A stretch of 64,000 nt of DNA from Rhodomicrobium lacus (GCF_003992725.1 NZ_RZNF01000007.1:248001-312000); one strand, 5' to 3'. Positions 17,317-27,731 are shown, counted from the stretch's first letter. Program-made: numbers and translations. The notes: generated by a model from the letters alone, not told the origin.

Positions 17317-18294
17317 ATGCAGCAAGCCGCGTCGGCATCGACCAGCCAGCCACCGGGCGCGGCGGAAAAGTTCGCCGATCCCGTCTGGACCGCAAAGGGT
17401 GAGCGGCGCGCTTCCGTGCCACTGACGCGCTTAGACACGGTGTGGTTCAACACCGGCACGCTGTGCAACATCGCCTGTGAGCATTGCTACATCGAAAGCT
17501 CGCCGAAGAACGACCGGCTTGCCTTTCTGAGCGTTGCCGATGCCGTGCCGTTTCTTGACGAGATGGCACGCCTTCCCCGTCCGGTCTCGCTCGTCGGTTT
17601 CACGGGCGGCGAACCGTTCATGAATCCCGATTTCGTTGCCATCCTCGAAGAAACGCTCGCGCGGGGTTTTGAGACGCTGACGCTCACCAATGCGCTGAAG
17701 CCGATGGAGCATCGAAAGGCCGATATCGCGCGGCTCGCGGCGGTCCATGGCGCGCGCCTTCGCATCCGCGTATCGCTCGACGATTTTCGCGAGGGGGTAC
17801 ACGACCGCGAGCGCGGCGGCGCCGCCTTCGCCCGTGCGCTCGGCGGCGTCGAGTGGCTCTGGAACGCGGGCGTTCGCGTAGAGATCGCAGCGCGATCCCT
17901 TCAGGGCGACGACGAGCACATCATCCGGCGCGGCTTCGCGACCCTGTTCGCAGATCGCGGCATCGTGCTCGACTGCGACGACCCGCAGGTGCTTGTGCTC
18001 CTGCCCGAAATGCGCCCCGACGTCTCGCCGCCCGAAATCACAACCGCCTGCTGGGGCATTCTCCGCAAAACACCGGACGACGTGATGTGCTCGAATGCGC
18101 GCATGGTCGTCAAGCGAAAGCGCGCGGCGCGGCCAAGCGTCGTCGCGTGCACGCTGCTGCCATATGACGAGCGTTTCGAACTCGGCGCGACGCTCGATGA
18201 AGCGTCCCGCGCGGTGCCGCTCGTGCATCCGTGGTGCGCCACGTTTTGCGTGCTGGGTGGCGGCTCCTGCGGTTCCGCGCGGGCGTCCGGCTGA
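17317..18294 (+). CDS. Radical SAM protein with C-terminal Cys cluster
   Basis: The [4Fe-4S]/SAM motif is CNIACEHC (Cx3Cx2C), about residues 50-57, followed by VGFTGGEPF, the GGEP motif that binds SAM. The C-terminal part contains several Cys (CWGIL, CSNAR, CTLLP, WCATFC, SCG) that may hold an auxiliary cluster. GGAG-type SD bases lie before the ATG at 17317; a GTG at 17296 is possible. Its stop overlaps the start of the next gene (TGATG), so it is coupled to the TVP38-like gene and probably co-transcribed with the flavoprotein. I cannot name its substrate. Confidence 0.82.
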   Translation: MQQAASASTSQPPGAAEKFADPVWTAKGERRASVPLTRLDTVWFNTGTLCNIACEHCYIESSPKNDRLAFLSVADAVPFLDEMARLPRPVSLVGFTGGEPFMNPDFVAILEETLARGFETLTLTNALKPMEHRKADIARLAAVHGARLRIRVSLDDFREGVHDRERGGAAFARALGGVEWLWNAGVRVEIAARSLQGDDEHIIRRGFATLFADRGIVLDCDDPQVLVLLPEMRPDVSPPEITTACWGILRKTPDDVMCSNARMVVKRKRAARPSVVACTLLPYDERFELGATLDEASRAVPLVHPWCATFCVLGGGSCGSARASG

Positions 18295-19058
18295 TGCGCT
18301 CACGTCTGAGAGATCCGCTTTTCTGGCTCGCTCTCGTCGCGATTGGCCTTGCGCTCACGGTGCATGGTCTCGGCTGGCCCAGTTTTCTGACCTTCACCCA
18401 TCTGAAGGCGCACCGGCAGGAAATCCTGGCCTTCGTCGCGAACAATTACGCGCTCTCCGCCGCCGCCTATGTCGGGCTTTACATTTTCGTGGTGGCAATG
18501 TCGCTGCCATCCGCCGTGCTCCTGACGCTGACCGGCGGTTTCCTGTTCGGAGCGATGGCGGGAACGATCCTGACAGTCATCGGGGCGACGGCGGGCGCGG
18601 CGCTCGTCTTCCTCCTCGCAAGGGCGCTGGCGGGAGACACGCTCCTCGCCCGCTTCGGCGCGACAGGTCAAAAGCTCGTGCGCGAAATCCGTGCAAATGC
18701 CTGGTCCTATCTGCTCGTGCTGCGCCTTGTGCCGCTGTTCCCCTTTTTCCTCGTGAACATCGTGCCTGCCTTCGCGGGCGTGCGTTTCTCGACCTTCGTG
18801 CTGACGACATTTTTCGGAATCATGCCGGGCACGGCGGTTTATTCGATGTCCGGGGCGGGGCTCGGCTCGATCCTTGATCGCGGCGAAACGATTTCGTTCA
18901 GCGCCATCATGACCCCCGAAATCCTTGGCGCGCTCATCGGGCTTGCTGGTCTCAGCCTCGCCATGATCCCGATAAGGCGCAGATTTTCGAGGGCGCCCGA
19001 AGACAAGCCGGATGGCGAGCCGGGTGAAACACGGCCCGTTCGCGAGCATTCTCATTGA
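18294..19058 (+). CDS. TVP38/TMEM64 (SNARE-associated, DedA-like) family membrane protein
   Basis: The protein has 254 residues with about five to six membrane spans. It has the family signature region: GGFLFGAMAGTILTVIGATAGA followed by LARALAGDTLLARFG and LRLVPLFPFFLVNIVPAFAGV, with the re-entrant F-G-I-M-P-G-T segment. Members are integral inner-membrane proteins linked to lipid transport; the exact role is open. The ATG overlaps the stop of the radical-SAM gene (TGATG), which makes these two genes an operon. Confidence 0.86.
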   Translation: MRSRLRDPLFWLALVAIGLALTVHGLGWPSFLTFTHLKAHRQEILAFVANNYALSAAAYVGLYIFVVAMSLPSAVLLTLTGGFLFGAMAGTILTVIGATAGAALVFLLARALAGDTLLARFGATGQKLVREIRANAWSYLLVLRLVPLFPFFLVNIVPAFAGVRFSTFVLTTFFGIMPGTAVYSMSGAGLGSILDRGETISFSAIMTPEILGALIGLAGLSLAMIPIRRRFSRAPEDKPDGEPGETRPVREHSH

Positions 19059-19134
19059 CGCGGGCGCGCCTTTGCCGCACATCTAGCCCCAAATCTCGCA
19101 TTGCAACACGACGGAAAGAAAGGCGCGGCTCGGC

Positions 19135-20964
<1,830 letters not shown>

Positions 20965-20992
20965 CCGTTTTCTTCAACCGCAGACCTTTCAG

Positions 20993-21018
20993 AGCGCCGC
21001 GCGAGCGGCGCTTTTTTT
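20993..21018 (+). terminator. Rho-independent terminator of typA
   Basis: A perfect 8-bp stem, AGCGCCGC / GCGGCGCT, with a GCGA tetraloop is followed by seven T residues at 21012-21018, 28 bases after the typA stop. Confidence 0.92.
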
Positions 21019-21175
21019 GCGAGCGGAACCCTGCGCACGCCCGACCCAAGACAATGTGATTTTTCCGTGTGCGGCGGAACGCGCCACTCTGACAGCGGGC
21101 GCAGATAGCGCCTATCCGCGCTTCCGCTCCACGCCGCACCCACGGAGCGGAAGCGCTTCATTCAGGGGGGTGAGA

Positions 21176-21814
21176 ATGAGACTTCTTTCCGGCCTCGTGA
21201 TCGGGTTCTCCGCACTTGCCGCGCTTCTCCTCGCCGCGACTTTCGTCCTGCCGTGGGCGGCAGGCTACGGTTATGCCGCGACATTCTTCTATGCTTACGA
21301 AAGCGCCTGCCCCGGCAAGAGCGAACAGCTGACCGAAGACAGCTATCGCGTCTTCCTGCTCAATCGCGGCTGCACGCTCGAAAAGGCCATCGACGATCTG
21401 GCAAGCGACTATCGCAAGACGCCCGAGCGTCTGCTGGCGCTCTACAAGGGCGATGTGAAGCCTGAGAGTGCAGACGAAGTGATGGTAACCGACGCAGTCC
21501 GCGCGGAGTTGAAGCGCTCCTTTAAGCCGTTCGGTCTGGCGAGGCATTGCGCGCCGGGCGAAATATGCGGCGAAGGCCTTTCGCCATTCTGGGGCGATGA
21601 CGCGGTCAGCGGCATTTTCGCGAAGGCGGGCGACCTCTACCTCAGCCACGCGGTGCCGGTGTTTTACGACGGCCTTGGCACCGGCGCGCAGCATATGGCT
21701 ACGCTGCTCGCCACCGGGCCGCTCGCGAGGGGGCTGCTGTTCGTCGTTTACGCCATAGGCGCGGCGATTCTCCTGAATATCCTGTGGGGGCTTTTGCGAA
21801 GGGCGGCCTTTTAG
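21176..21814 (+). CDS. Uncharacterised membrane protein with two terminal TM segments
   Basis: I do not recognise this 212-residue protein. It has one N-terminal membrane span (LVIGFSALAALLLAATFVLP), a soluble middle part with four Cys (YESACPGK, NRGCTLEK, RHCAPGEICGEG), consistent with periplasmic disulfides, and a second span near the C-terminus (LLFVVYAIGAAILLNILW). The ATG at 21176 has a strong GGGGGGTGAG upstream; the frame is open further upstream but without such a signal. It converges on nifO. Confidence 0.7.
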   Translation: MRLLSGLVIGFSALAALLLAATFVLPWAAGYGYAATFFYAYESACPGKSEQLTEDSYRVFLLNRGCTLEKAIDDLASDYRKTPERLLALYKGDVKPESADEVMVTDAVRAELKRSFKPFGLARHCAPGEICGEGLSPFWGDDAVSGIFAKAGDLYLSHAVPVFYDGLGTGAQHMATLLATGPLARGLLFVVYAIGAAILLNILWGLLRRAAF

Positions 21815-21835
21815 AGCCGGACCCGATGCGGACCG

Positions 21836-22276
21836 TCAGGCCGGCGCTGAGCAGTCCGGCTCGGGCTTGCCCGCAGCGCGCGCCGTTTCCTGCACGCATT
21901 TATCGGTAACGGGTGCCGCGGTTTCGACAAGCCCGATCCACGCACGCACGCGCTCCGCGTCGAAACCCACCTCGCGGCGGCCGTCCACTTCCATCAGCGG
22001 GCGCCGGATCAGAAGATGATCCGTAAGCATGAGCGCTATGGCTTCCGCAGGTTCGAGCGTCGAAGGCACGATCTCGCCGGATTTCACGCGCGGCGAGGAC
22101 ATGTTGAACCACTCCGCCACCGGGCGCGTGCCGAAGAAGCTGTGCAGACGCTTCCCGTCCCACTCCTCGGCAAGAATGCTCCTCACATCGAGCGTATGGC
22201 CGCTTGCCTTGAGCAGCGCCTTCTGCCTCGCGTTCCCGGCGCAACCAGGCTTCTCCCAGAAAATCACATGCGCCAT
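21836..22276 (-). CDS. nifO: Nitrogenase-associated protein NifO (ArsC/Spx-like)
   Basis: The 146-residue protein has a thioredoxin-like ArsC fold: VIFWEKPGCAGNARQKALLKASG at the start, then FFGTRPVAEWFN and RRPLMEVDGRREVGFD. Only one Cys of the usual CxxC-like loop is present (KPGCAGN). NifO-type proteins occur beside nif genes and are thought to influence molybdenum or nitrogen metabolism; the mechanism is unsettled. It is the last gene of the leftward operon starting with the truncated hemoglobin gene, five bases after the previous gene, and is expected to be under the same sigma-54 promoter. Confidence 0.85.
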   Translation of the reverse strand: MAHVIFWEKPGCAGNARQKALLKASGHTLDVRSILAEEWDGKRLHSFFGTRPVAEWFNMSSPRVKSGEIVPSTLEPAEAIALMLTDHLLIRRPLMEVDGRREVGFDAERVRAWIGLVETAAPVTDKCVQETARAAGKPEPDCSAPA

Positions 22277-22280
22277 TCAC

Positions 22281-23165
22281 TCAACCCGATTGTCGCGCGG
22301 AAAGCGGTTTCGCCCTAGAAATCTTGGCGGCGCGCGGCTGCCCGTATGTCAGCGCCGTGATGATCGCCTGGGCGATGTCCCGGCCGCCCTTGTCGATCCC
22401 CTCCCACGTGGCCGAGCGCCCGCGTGGATCGATTTCGAGAAGCTTCGTTCCAAAAAAGACTTCCGTGCCATCGCGAACGATGCCGCGAACGATGCCATCG
22501 ATTGGTGCCGTCACCGACTCGCCATTCAGAACGCCGACCGGGAAATTCTTGAAGACGCGCGTGCCGATCTCGACGGCGCAATGCCATCGGCCCGGTGCCT
22601 TCGCGAGTGCAAAGCGCTCCGGTCCAACGCCACCAAGGCGGCGCTCCTTCGATGCGGGCGCGGCGGTGCGCCCCGAGAAAAGGGTGATGCCATTCTTCGT
22701 TGGCTGTGTCTCGATAGCGATATCGCAATTCTCTCCGACGCTGAAGCCGGGGCCGACGCCGACGGTGATGCTCGCGAGATGGCGGATGTCCGGAACGACC
22801 GCGCGATCCTGCATGCGCGCATCGACAAGCAGATGCACAGCGGCCATGGGAATGAGGTCGAGGAGACCGAGCCGGGTAACGGCGACGCAATCGCCGCTTC
22901 CGAGCAGCATCGCGGTTGCGAGCGTCGTTTCGGCGTATTTCGCCTTGACGCCTTCGAGTTCGGCGCAATCTCCGAACAGCGCGTCATGAAACGCCATTTG
23001 CCGCCGGATCACGGGCGGGTGCGTATCGTGCGAGAGAACTGCGCTCCAGCCTGCGCGATAAAGGTCGACGGCAATGGCCGAGGCGATCTCGTTCGTTCCG
23101 AGAATCACCGCGAAAGCCGAGCGGAAGCTGCGGGGCGATTGAGGGGGACGCGGCATTATGGTCAT
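22281..23165 (-). CDS. YqeB-like molybdenum hydroxylase maturation / Mo-cofactor associated protein
   Basis: The 294-residue protein resembles the EF2563/YqeB family of selenium-dependent molybdenum hydroxylase accessory proteins. Landmarks are VILGTNEIASAIAVDLYRAGW (Rossmann-like), VDARMQDR, TVGVGPGFSVGENCDIAIET and a C-terminal biotinyl-like segment, VTAPIDGIVRGIVRDGTEVFFGTKLLEIDPRG. Its usual role is in molybdoenzyme maturation. Here it lies in a nif operon between an unknown gene and nifO, so a role in molybdenum supply for nitrogenase is a reasonable inference. The start could also be an ATG nine bases further in. Confidence 0.78.
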   Translation of the reverse strand: MTIMPRPPQSPRSFRSAFAVILGTNEIASAIAVDLYRAGWSAVLSHDTHPPVIRRQMAFHDALFGDCAELEGVKAKYAETTLATAMLLGSGDCVAVTRLGLLDLIPMAAVHLLVDARMQDRAVVPDIRHLASITVGVGPGFSVGENCDIAIETQPTKNGITLFSGRTAAPASKERRLGGVGPERFALAKAPGRWHCAVEIGTRVFKNFPVGVLNGESVTAPIDGIVRGIVRDGTEVFFGTKLLEIDPRGRSATWEGIDKGGRDIAQAIITALTYGQPRAAKISRAKPLSARQSG

Positions 23166-23240
23166 GATGGACCCCTTAGGCAGGCAGCCGGAGGGGCGAC
23201 CTTTGAGGCCACGCCCTCCGACGCACCTTTGCGCCGCTTG

Positions 23241-23831
23241 CTAGACCGGACGATGCTCGTACTTGTTGCGGACCGGCAGCATGATACCGAGCCCTTCCTC
23301 GTAGGTGATCTCCGGGTAGCTCTCGTCGAAGGAGGCCGCGGCGTCGGCAATCGCGTCGAGCTTGCCGGCAGTGTCCTTCTTCTTCAGCGTTTGCTTGTCG
23401 AGATAGAGAAGGTCGAGGATCTCGGCGTAAACGCCCGCCTCGTCGATCGGCAGGATGTAATACGTGATGCCGTTGTAGGTGGCGCGGAACTTCTTCGAAA
23501 GGTCGATATTGTTGCAGTACAGGAAGTACTTCCCCGAAGGCGTCAGCGCATCGCCCAGAGCTTCGGCGACTTCCTTCAGATATTCGAACGAGTGCAGGTA
23601 TGTGGTGAAGAACGAGATTGTCGTCTCGCCTTCCTGCGAAGCCGCCATCACCTGATCGATCTTCAGCTCCGGCGGGCGCGCTTCGTCGGCGAGCTTCGGC
23701 GCGAACTTCAAAGCGATGTCGCCGCGAAAGCCGAAGCGGCCCGGCTTGTGGGTGGGCGACTTCAGAACCGGATTCAGCAGGCGTCCCTCGGCTTCGAGCT
23801 TCGCGAAACCGGTCTTGGAGATATCCGTCAT
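23241..23831 (-). CDS. Unrecognised 196-residue protein of the nif-linked hemoglobin operon
   Basis: I cannot place this protein in a family. It is soluble, with no signal peptide or membrane span, and has a single Cys (YFLYCNNIDL). Recognisable stretches are KPGRFGFRGDIALKF, EGETTISFFTTYLHSFEYLK and ATYNGITYYILPIDEAGVYAE. It starts three bases after the stop of the hemoglobin gene, so the two are surely co-translated and co-regulated, and a YqeB-like gene and nifO follow. The position argues for a function in nitrogen fixation, perhaps oxygen or metal handling, but nothing in the sequence shows a reaction. Confidence 0.85.
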   Translation of the reverse strand: MTDISKTGFAKLEAEGRLLNPVLKSPTHKPGRFGFRGDIALKFAPKLADEARPPELKIDQVMAASQEGETTISFFTTYLHSFEYLKEVAEALGDALTPSGKYFLYCNNIDLSKKFRATYNGITYYILPIDEAGVYAEILDLLYLDKQTLKKKDTAGKLDAIADAAASFDESYPEITYEEGLGIMLPVRNKYEHRPV

Positions 23832-23834
23832 TTG

Positions 23835-24215
23835 CTATTTTTCCTCGTCGTTGCGGAGATGATCCGCGAGTTGATAAAGCCGTTCTTCCAGTTCCAGGCG
23901 GATCTTTTCATCCGTCACCACAGCTTGCAGGGCTTCCCGCATGCATTGCATCCAGGCGTCGCGCTCGTGGGCCCCGATCGGCATGGTGGCATGGCGTGAC
24001 GCCAGACCGGCTTGCCCAAGCGCCGTTGATATCCCCGCAGGCCGGTTGAGCCACTCGCTGAAGTAACGCTTCATCACGCCCTTCGTTTGCGCGAGGTCTT
24101 CCCGATGCAGGTCGCGAACCGAGCGCGCCTGTGGCAACGCGTCCATCCGCTTGAAAAACTCTTCAATGATCCGGTCGACAGTTTGAGCGCCGCCGATCTT
24201 GGTCAAATACGTCAT
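23835..24215 (-). CDS. glbO: Group II truncated hemoglobin (trHbO type)
   Basis: This 126-residue 2-on-2 globin begins YLTKIGGAQTVDRIIEEFFKRMD, the A/B helix pattern of group II truncated hemoglobins. It continues with RDLHREDL, then RYFSEWLNRP, SRHATMPIG (the proximal-His region, as in R-x-RH-x-PF of the family), ERDAWMQCMREAL and the terminal ADHLRN. Such globins bind O2 or NO. The gene is first in a leftward operon with an unknown protein, a YqeB-like protein and NifO. A sigma-54 promoter match lies 33-46 bases upstream of the ATG, with two NifA-type sites behind it, so expression with nitrogenase is predicted. Confidence 0.9.
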   Translation of the reverse strand: MTYLTKIGGAQTVDRIIEEFFKRMDALPQARSVRDLHREDLAQTKGVMKRYFSEWLNRPAGISTALGQAGLASRHATMPIGAHERDAWMQCMREALQAVVTDEKIRLELEERLYQLADHLRNDEEK

Positions 24216-24247
24216 AGTCAGGCCCGTCTATGTGTGGCGAAGGATAA

Positions 24248-24261
24248 GCAACCTTCATACC
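24248..24261 (-). promoter_or_regulatory. Sigma-54 (RpoN) promoter of the glbO-nifO operon
   Basis: On the minus strand the sequence is TTGGTATGAAGGTTGCTT: GG-N10-GC with TTGC at -12, against the consensus TGGCACG-N4-TTGCW (one clear mismatch, T for C after GG). The predicted transcript start is near 24236, giving a leader of about 20 bases. Two TGT-N10-ACA sites lie at the expected distance upstream. Confidence 0.75.
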
Positions 24262-24323
24262 AAATCAATTTGGCAGGAGCGTGGGTCACTTTTCAATGAC
24301 TTATGTCACTTGACATGGGGAGA

Positions 24324-24339
24324 TGTCGCAAGCGCGACA
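24324..24339. promoter_or_regulatory. NifA upstream activator site 1 of the glbO operon (TGT-N10-ACA)
   Basis: TGTCGCAAGCGCGACA is an exact TGT-N10-ACA and itself a near-perfect palindrome. It is centred about 95 bases upstream of the predicted glbO transcript start. Confidence 0.7.
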
Positions 24340-24344
24340 GCGCG

Positions 24345-24360
24345 TGTCAGACTTCACACA
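24345..24360. promoter_or_regulatory. NifA upstream activator site 2 of the glbO operon (TGT-N10-ACA)
   Basis: TGTCAGACTTCACACA is a second exact TGT-N10-ACA, 21 bases (two helical turns) from the first. It is centred near -116 and overlaps the stop region of the receiver-domain gene. A separate palindrome, ATGTCACTTGACAT, lies at 24303-24316 between these sites and the promoter. Confidence 0.65.
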
Positions 24361-24803
24361 CCGGGGCTCGTCCTTGGAACGCGCGGAAAGAGCTGCACCT
24401 TCGGTTTCGCGCTGACGCGGCCAAGCAGGATGTCGGCATGACGGCGGACGGCCTCGATGGTCAGCGGCTTGGGAATGATCGCATGCGCGCCCGCGCCGAT
24501 CCACGCTTTCGCATCTCCGGCATCCGTCTCTTCAACGACGACGGCGACTTTCGCACCGGGAAGGCGATCGGCGATATCCTGAAGAACGGACAGCCCCCGG
24601 CCTTTAACCAGAGAGGCATCGACGATGATGAGATCGGGTTTCCATTCCGCCCCCTTCTCGAAGGCCGCATCGATGTCGCGCAACTCGTGCGTTTCGTTTC
24701 CGTCTGTCAGCATGAACGTCAGGATCGCGCTCGTTACTTCATCGCCCGATACGACGAAGACGCGCTTGTTATCCGTTCGCGATGTGTCGACGCCGATGCG
24801 CAT
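24354..24803 (-). CDS. Stand-alone response-regulator receiver domain protein next to nifH
   Basis: This CheY-like protein of about 149 residues has no output domain. The phospho-acceptor Asp is in PDLIIVDASLVKG; the conserved Lys is in HAIIPKPLTIEA; VFVVSGDEVTSAILTFML forms beta1/alpha1, although the usual acidic pair is reduced. The ATG at 24803 has GGGAGAAGAG upstream; the longer frame to 24902 would run through a NifA site and is rejected. It is transcribed away from nifH from the shared control region. No histidine kinase is nearby, so its partner is unknown. Confidence 0.8.
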   Translation of the reverse strand: MRIGVDTSRTDNKRVFVVSGDEVTSAILTFMLTDGNETHELRDIDAAFEKGAEWKPDLIIVDASLVKGRGLSVLQDIADRLPGAKVAVVVEETDAGDAKAWIGAGAHAIIPKPLTIEAVRRHADILLGRVSAKPKVQLFPRVPRTSPGV

Positions 24804-24854
24804 CGTCTCTTCTCCCTGGCTGCTGGCCGATGACGACAATTCTACCGCGATCCT

Positions 24855-24868
24855 GCAATTTCCGCGCC
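24855..24868 (-). promoter_or_regulatory. Possible sigma-54 promoter of the receiver-domain gene
   Basis: On the minus strand the sequence GGGCGCGGAAATTGCA contains GG-N10-GC with TTGCA at -12 and two mismatches at less conserved positions. The leader would be about 40 bases. The two NifA sites of the nifH promoter lie upstream on this strand as well, centred near -51 and -80. Confidence 0.45.
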
Positions 24869-24885
24869 CGTTCGTTTCCCTGCCC

Positions 24886-24901
24886 TGTCCGTTTTCATAC
24901 A
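24886..24901. promoter_or_regulatory. NifA upstream activator site, distal, nifH promoter (TGT-N10-ACA)
   Basis: TGTCCGTTTTCATACA is an exact TGT-N10-ACA, centred about 129 bases upstream of the predicted nifH transcript start. Confidence 0.75.
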
Positions 24902-24914
24902 CGCGGGATGTGCG

Positions 24915-24930
24915 TGTCGGCTTTGAAACA
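24915..24930. promoter_or_regulatory. NifA upstream activator site, proximal, nifH promoter (TGT-N10-ACA)
   Basis: TGTCGGCTTTGAAACA is an exact TGT-N10-ACA, centred about 100 bases upstream of the predicted nifH transcript start and 29 bases from the distal site. Confidence 0.8.
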
Positions 24931-24996
24931 CGTCCGTTGAGCCCGCTTTTGCGACATTGGACCGTTAAGTCCTTTTTAGAACGGTTCTTTCGGGAT

Positions 24997-25012
24997 TGGC
25001 ACGACGCTTGCT
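24997..25012 (+). promoter_or_regulatory. Sigma-54 (RpoN) promoter of nifH
   Basis: TTGGCACGACGCTTGCT matches TGGCACG-N4-TTGCW perfectly, with GG at 24998-24999 and GC at 25010-25011. The transcript should begin near 25023, leaving a leader of about 165 bases before nifH. Confidence 0.95.
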
Positions 25013-25081
25013 CTTAAGGGGCTGCGGGCGAGGAACTGCCAGATGCTCCGCCCTTTCGAGGAGCAAAAGCCCCGCACCTGA

Positions 25082-26065
<984 letters not shown>

Positions 26066-26099
26066 CTCTCGGGCCGCAAGGCCCATTCGCTAAGCGTCC

Positions 26100-26127
26100 C
26101 CGTCAGCCCTTGCCAGAGGGCTGACGG
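26100..26127 (+). other. Perfect hairpin in the nifH-nifD gap
   Basis: An 11-bp perfect stem, CCGTCAGCCCT / AGGGCTGACGG, with loop TGCCAG is not followed by a T run. Such hairpins after nifH are known in other diazotrophs to protect the nifH transcript end and raise nifH over nifDK; that role here is inference. Confidence 0.75.
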
Positions 26128-26162
26128 CGGTAACGCAAAACCCAGTTTGAAAGGCTAGCGGC

Positions 26163-27620
26163 ATGAGCCTGGGACTCGCAGAAACAGAAGATCTGAAGGC
26201 AAGAAACAAGGCACTTGTTGAAGAAGTGCTGAAGGTTTACCCGGACAAGACGGCAAAGCGTCGTGCAAAGCATCTTGGTGTTTACCAGGACGGCAAGCCC
26301 GACTGCGGCGTGAAGTCCAACATCAAGTCGATCCCCGGCGTCATGACGATCCGCGGCTGCGCTTACGCAGGCTCGAAGGGCGTGGTCTGGGGTCCGATCA
26401 AGGACATGGTTCACATCAGCCACGGCCCGGTGGGCTGCGGTCAATATTCCTGGGGTTCGCGCCGCAACTACTACGTCGGCACGACCGGCATCGACAGCTT
26501 CGGCACGATGCAGTTCACCTCGGACTTCCAGGAAAACGACATCGTCTTCGGCGGCGACAAGAAGCTCGCCAAGCTGATGGACGAAGTTCAGGAGCTTTTC
26601 CCGCTCAATAAGGGCCTGTCGGTTCAGTCCGAATGTCCGATTGGTCTGATCGGCGACGACATCGAAGCCGTCTCGAAGAAGAAGTCGAAGGAATATGGCG
26701 GCAAGCCGATCGTTCCTGTCCGCTGCGAAGGTTTCCGCGGCGTGTCGCAGTCGCTCGGTCACCATATCGCGAACGACGCGGTTCGGGACTGGGTCTTCGA
26801 CAAGGCGGAAGGCAAGCCGGCGCGTTTCGACGCGACGGAATACGACATCGCCATCCTCGCCGACTACAACATCGGCGGCGACGCCTGGGCCTCGCGCATT
26901 CTGCTTGAGGAAATGGGCCTTCGCGTTGTTGCGCAGTGGTCGGGCGACGGCACGATTGCCGAGCTGGAAGCCACGCCCCGCGCGAAGCTGAACGTGCTGC
27001 ACTGCTACCGTTCGATGAACTATGTGGCGCGCCACATGGAAGAGAAGTACGGGGTGCCGTGGGTCGAATACAACTTCTTTGGCCCGACGAAGATCGTGGA
27101 GTCGCTGCGCAAGATCGCCGCTCAGTTCGACGACAAGATCAAGGAAAACGCCGAGAAGGTCATCGCGAAGTACCAGCCGCTCATGGATGCGGTCATCGCG
27201 AAGTATCGCCCGCGCCTCGAAGGCAAGAAGGTGATGCTGTACGTCGGCGGCCTTCGTCCTCGCCACGTGATCGGCGCTTACGAAGATCTCGGCATGGAAG
27301 TTGTCGGCACGGGCTACGAGTTCGCGCACAACGACGACTACCAGCGTACGACGCACTACATCAAGGACGGCACGCTCGTTTACGACGACGTCACCGCCTA
27401 CGAGCTTGAGAAGTTCGTCGAAGCGATCAAGCCGGACCTCGTTGGCTCGGGCATCAAGGAAAAGTACGTCTTCCAGAAGATGGGCATTCCCTTCCGCCAG
27501 ATGCACTCGTGGGACTACTCGGGCCCGTATCACGGCTACGACGGCTTCGCGATCTTCGCTCGCGACATGGACATGGCGATCAACTCGCCGGTCTGGAACC
27601 TGACGAAGGCGCCGTTCTAA
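26163..27620 (+). CDS. nifD: Nitrogenase molybdenum-iron protein alpha chain NifD
   Basis: The alpha subunit of the MoFe protein holds the iron-molybdenum cofactor. It has 485 residues. P-cluster ligands are Cys66 (IRGCAYAG), Cys92 ([10 protein letters not shown]) and Cys158 ([10 protein letters not shown]). Cofactor ligands are Cys281 ([10 protein letters not shown]) and His448 ([13 protein letters not shown]). No gaps or missing ligands are seen. It is transcribed with nifH and nifK. Confidence 0.99.
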   Translation: MSLGLAETEDLKARNKALVEEVLKVYPDKTAKRRAKHLGVYQDGKPDCGVKSNIKSIPGVMTIRGCAYAGSKGVVWGPIKDMVHISHGPVGCGQYSWGSRRNYYVGTTGIDSFGTMQFTSDFQENDIVFGGDKKLAKLMDEVQELFPLNKGLSVQSECPIGLIGDDIEAVSKKKSKEYGGKPIVPVRCEGFRGVSQSLGHHIANDAVRDWVFDKAEGKPARFDATEYDIAILADYNIGGDAWASRILLEEMGLRVVAQWSGDGTIAELEATPRAKLNVLHCYRSMNYVARHMEEKYGVPWVEYNFFGPTKIVESLRKIAAQFDDKIKENAEKVIAKYQPLMDAVIAKYRPRLEGKKVMLYVGGLRPRHVIGAYEDLGMEVVGTGYEFAHNDDYQRTTHYIKDGTLVYDDVTAYELEKFVEAIKPDLVGSGIKEKYVFQKMGIPFRQMHSWDYSGPYHGYDGFAIFARDMDMAINSPVWNLTKAPF

Positions 27621-27652
27621 ACCGGAACGATACCGCACACAAACACGCGAAA

Positions 27653-27684
27653 GCGGTCCGCCCTCCGTTGAGGGCGGAGACCGC
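27653..27684 (+). other. Hairpin in the nifD-nifK gap
   Basis: The inverted repeat GCGGT-CCGCCCTC / GAGGGCGG-(AG)-ACCGC with loop CGTT pairs 13 bases with a two-base bulge. No T run follows, so it looks like an RNA stability or attenuation element, not a full terminator. Confidence 0.6.
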
Positions 27685-27731
27685 GAACGAGAGCGGCTTG
27701 CCCGCGAGCTGAAAGTTTCAAGGATCACACA

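Noticed and set aside
24804-24902. Longer N-terminus for the receiver-domain protein
   Set aside because: The extension crosses a NifA site and a promoter match, and the ATG at 24803 has a good SD.
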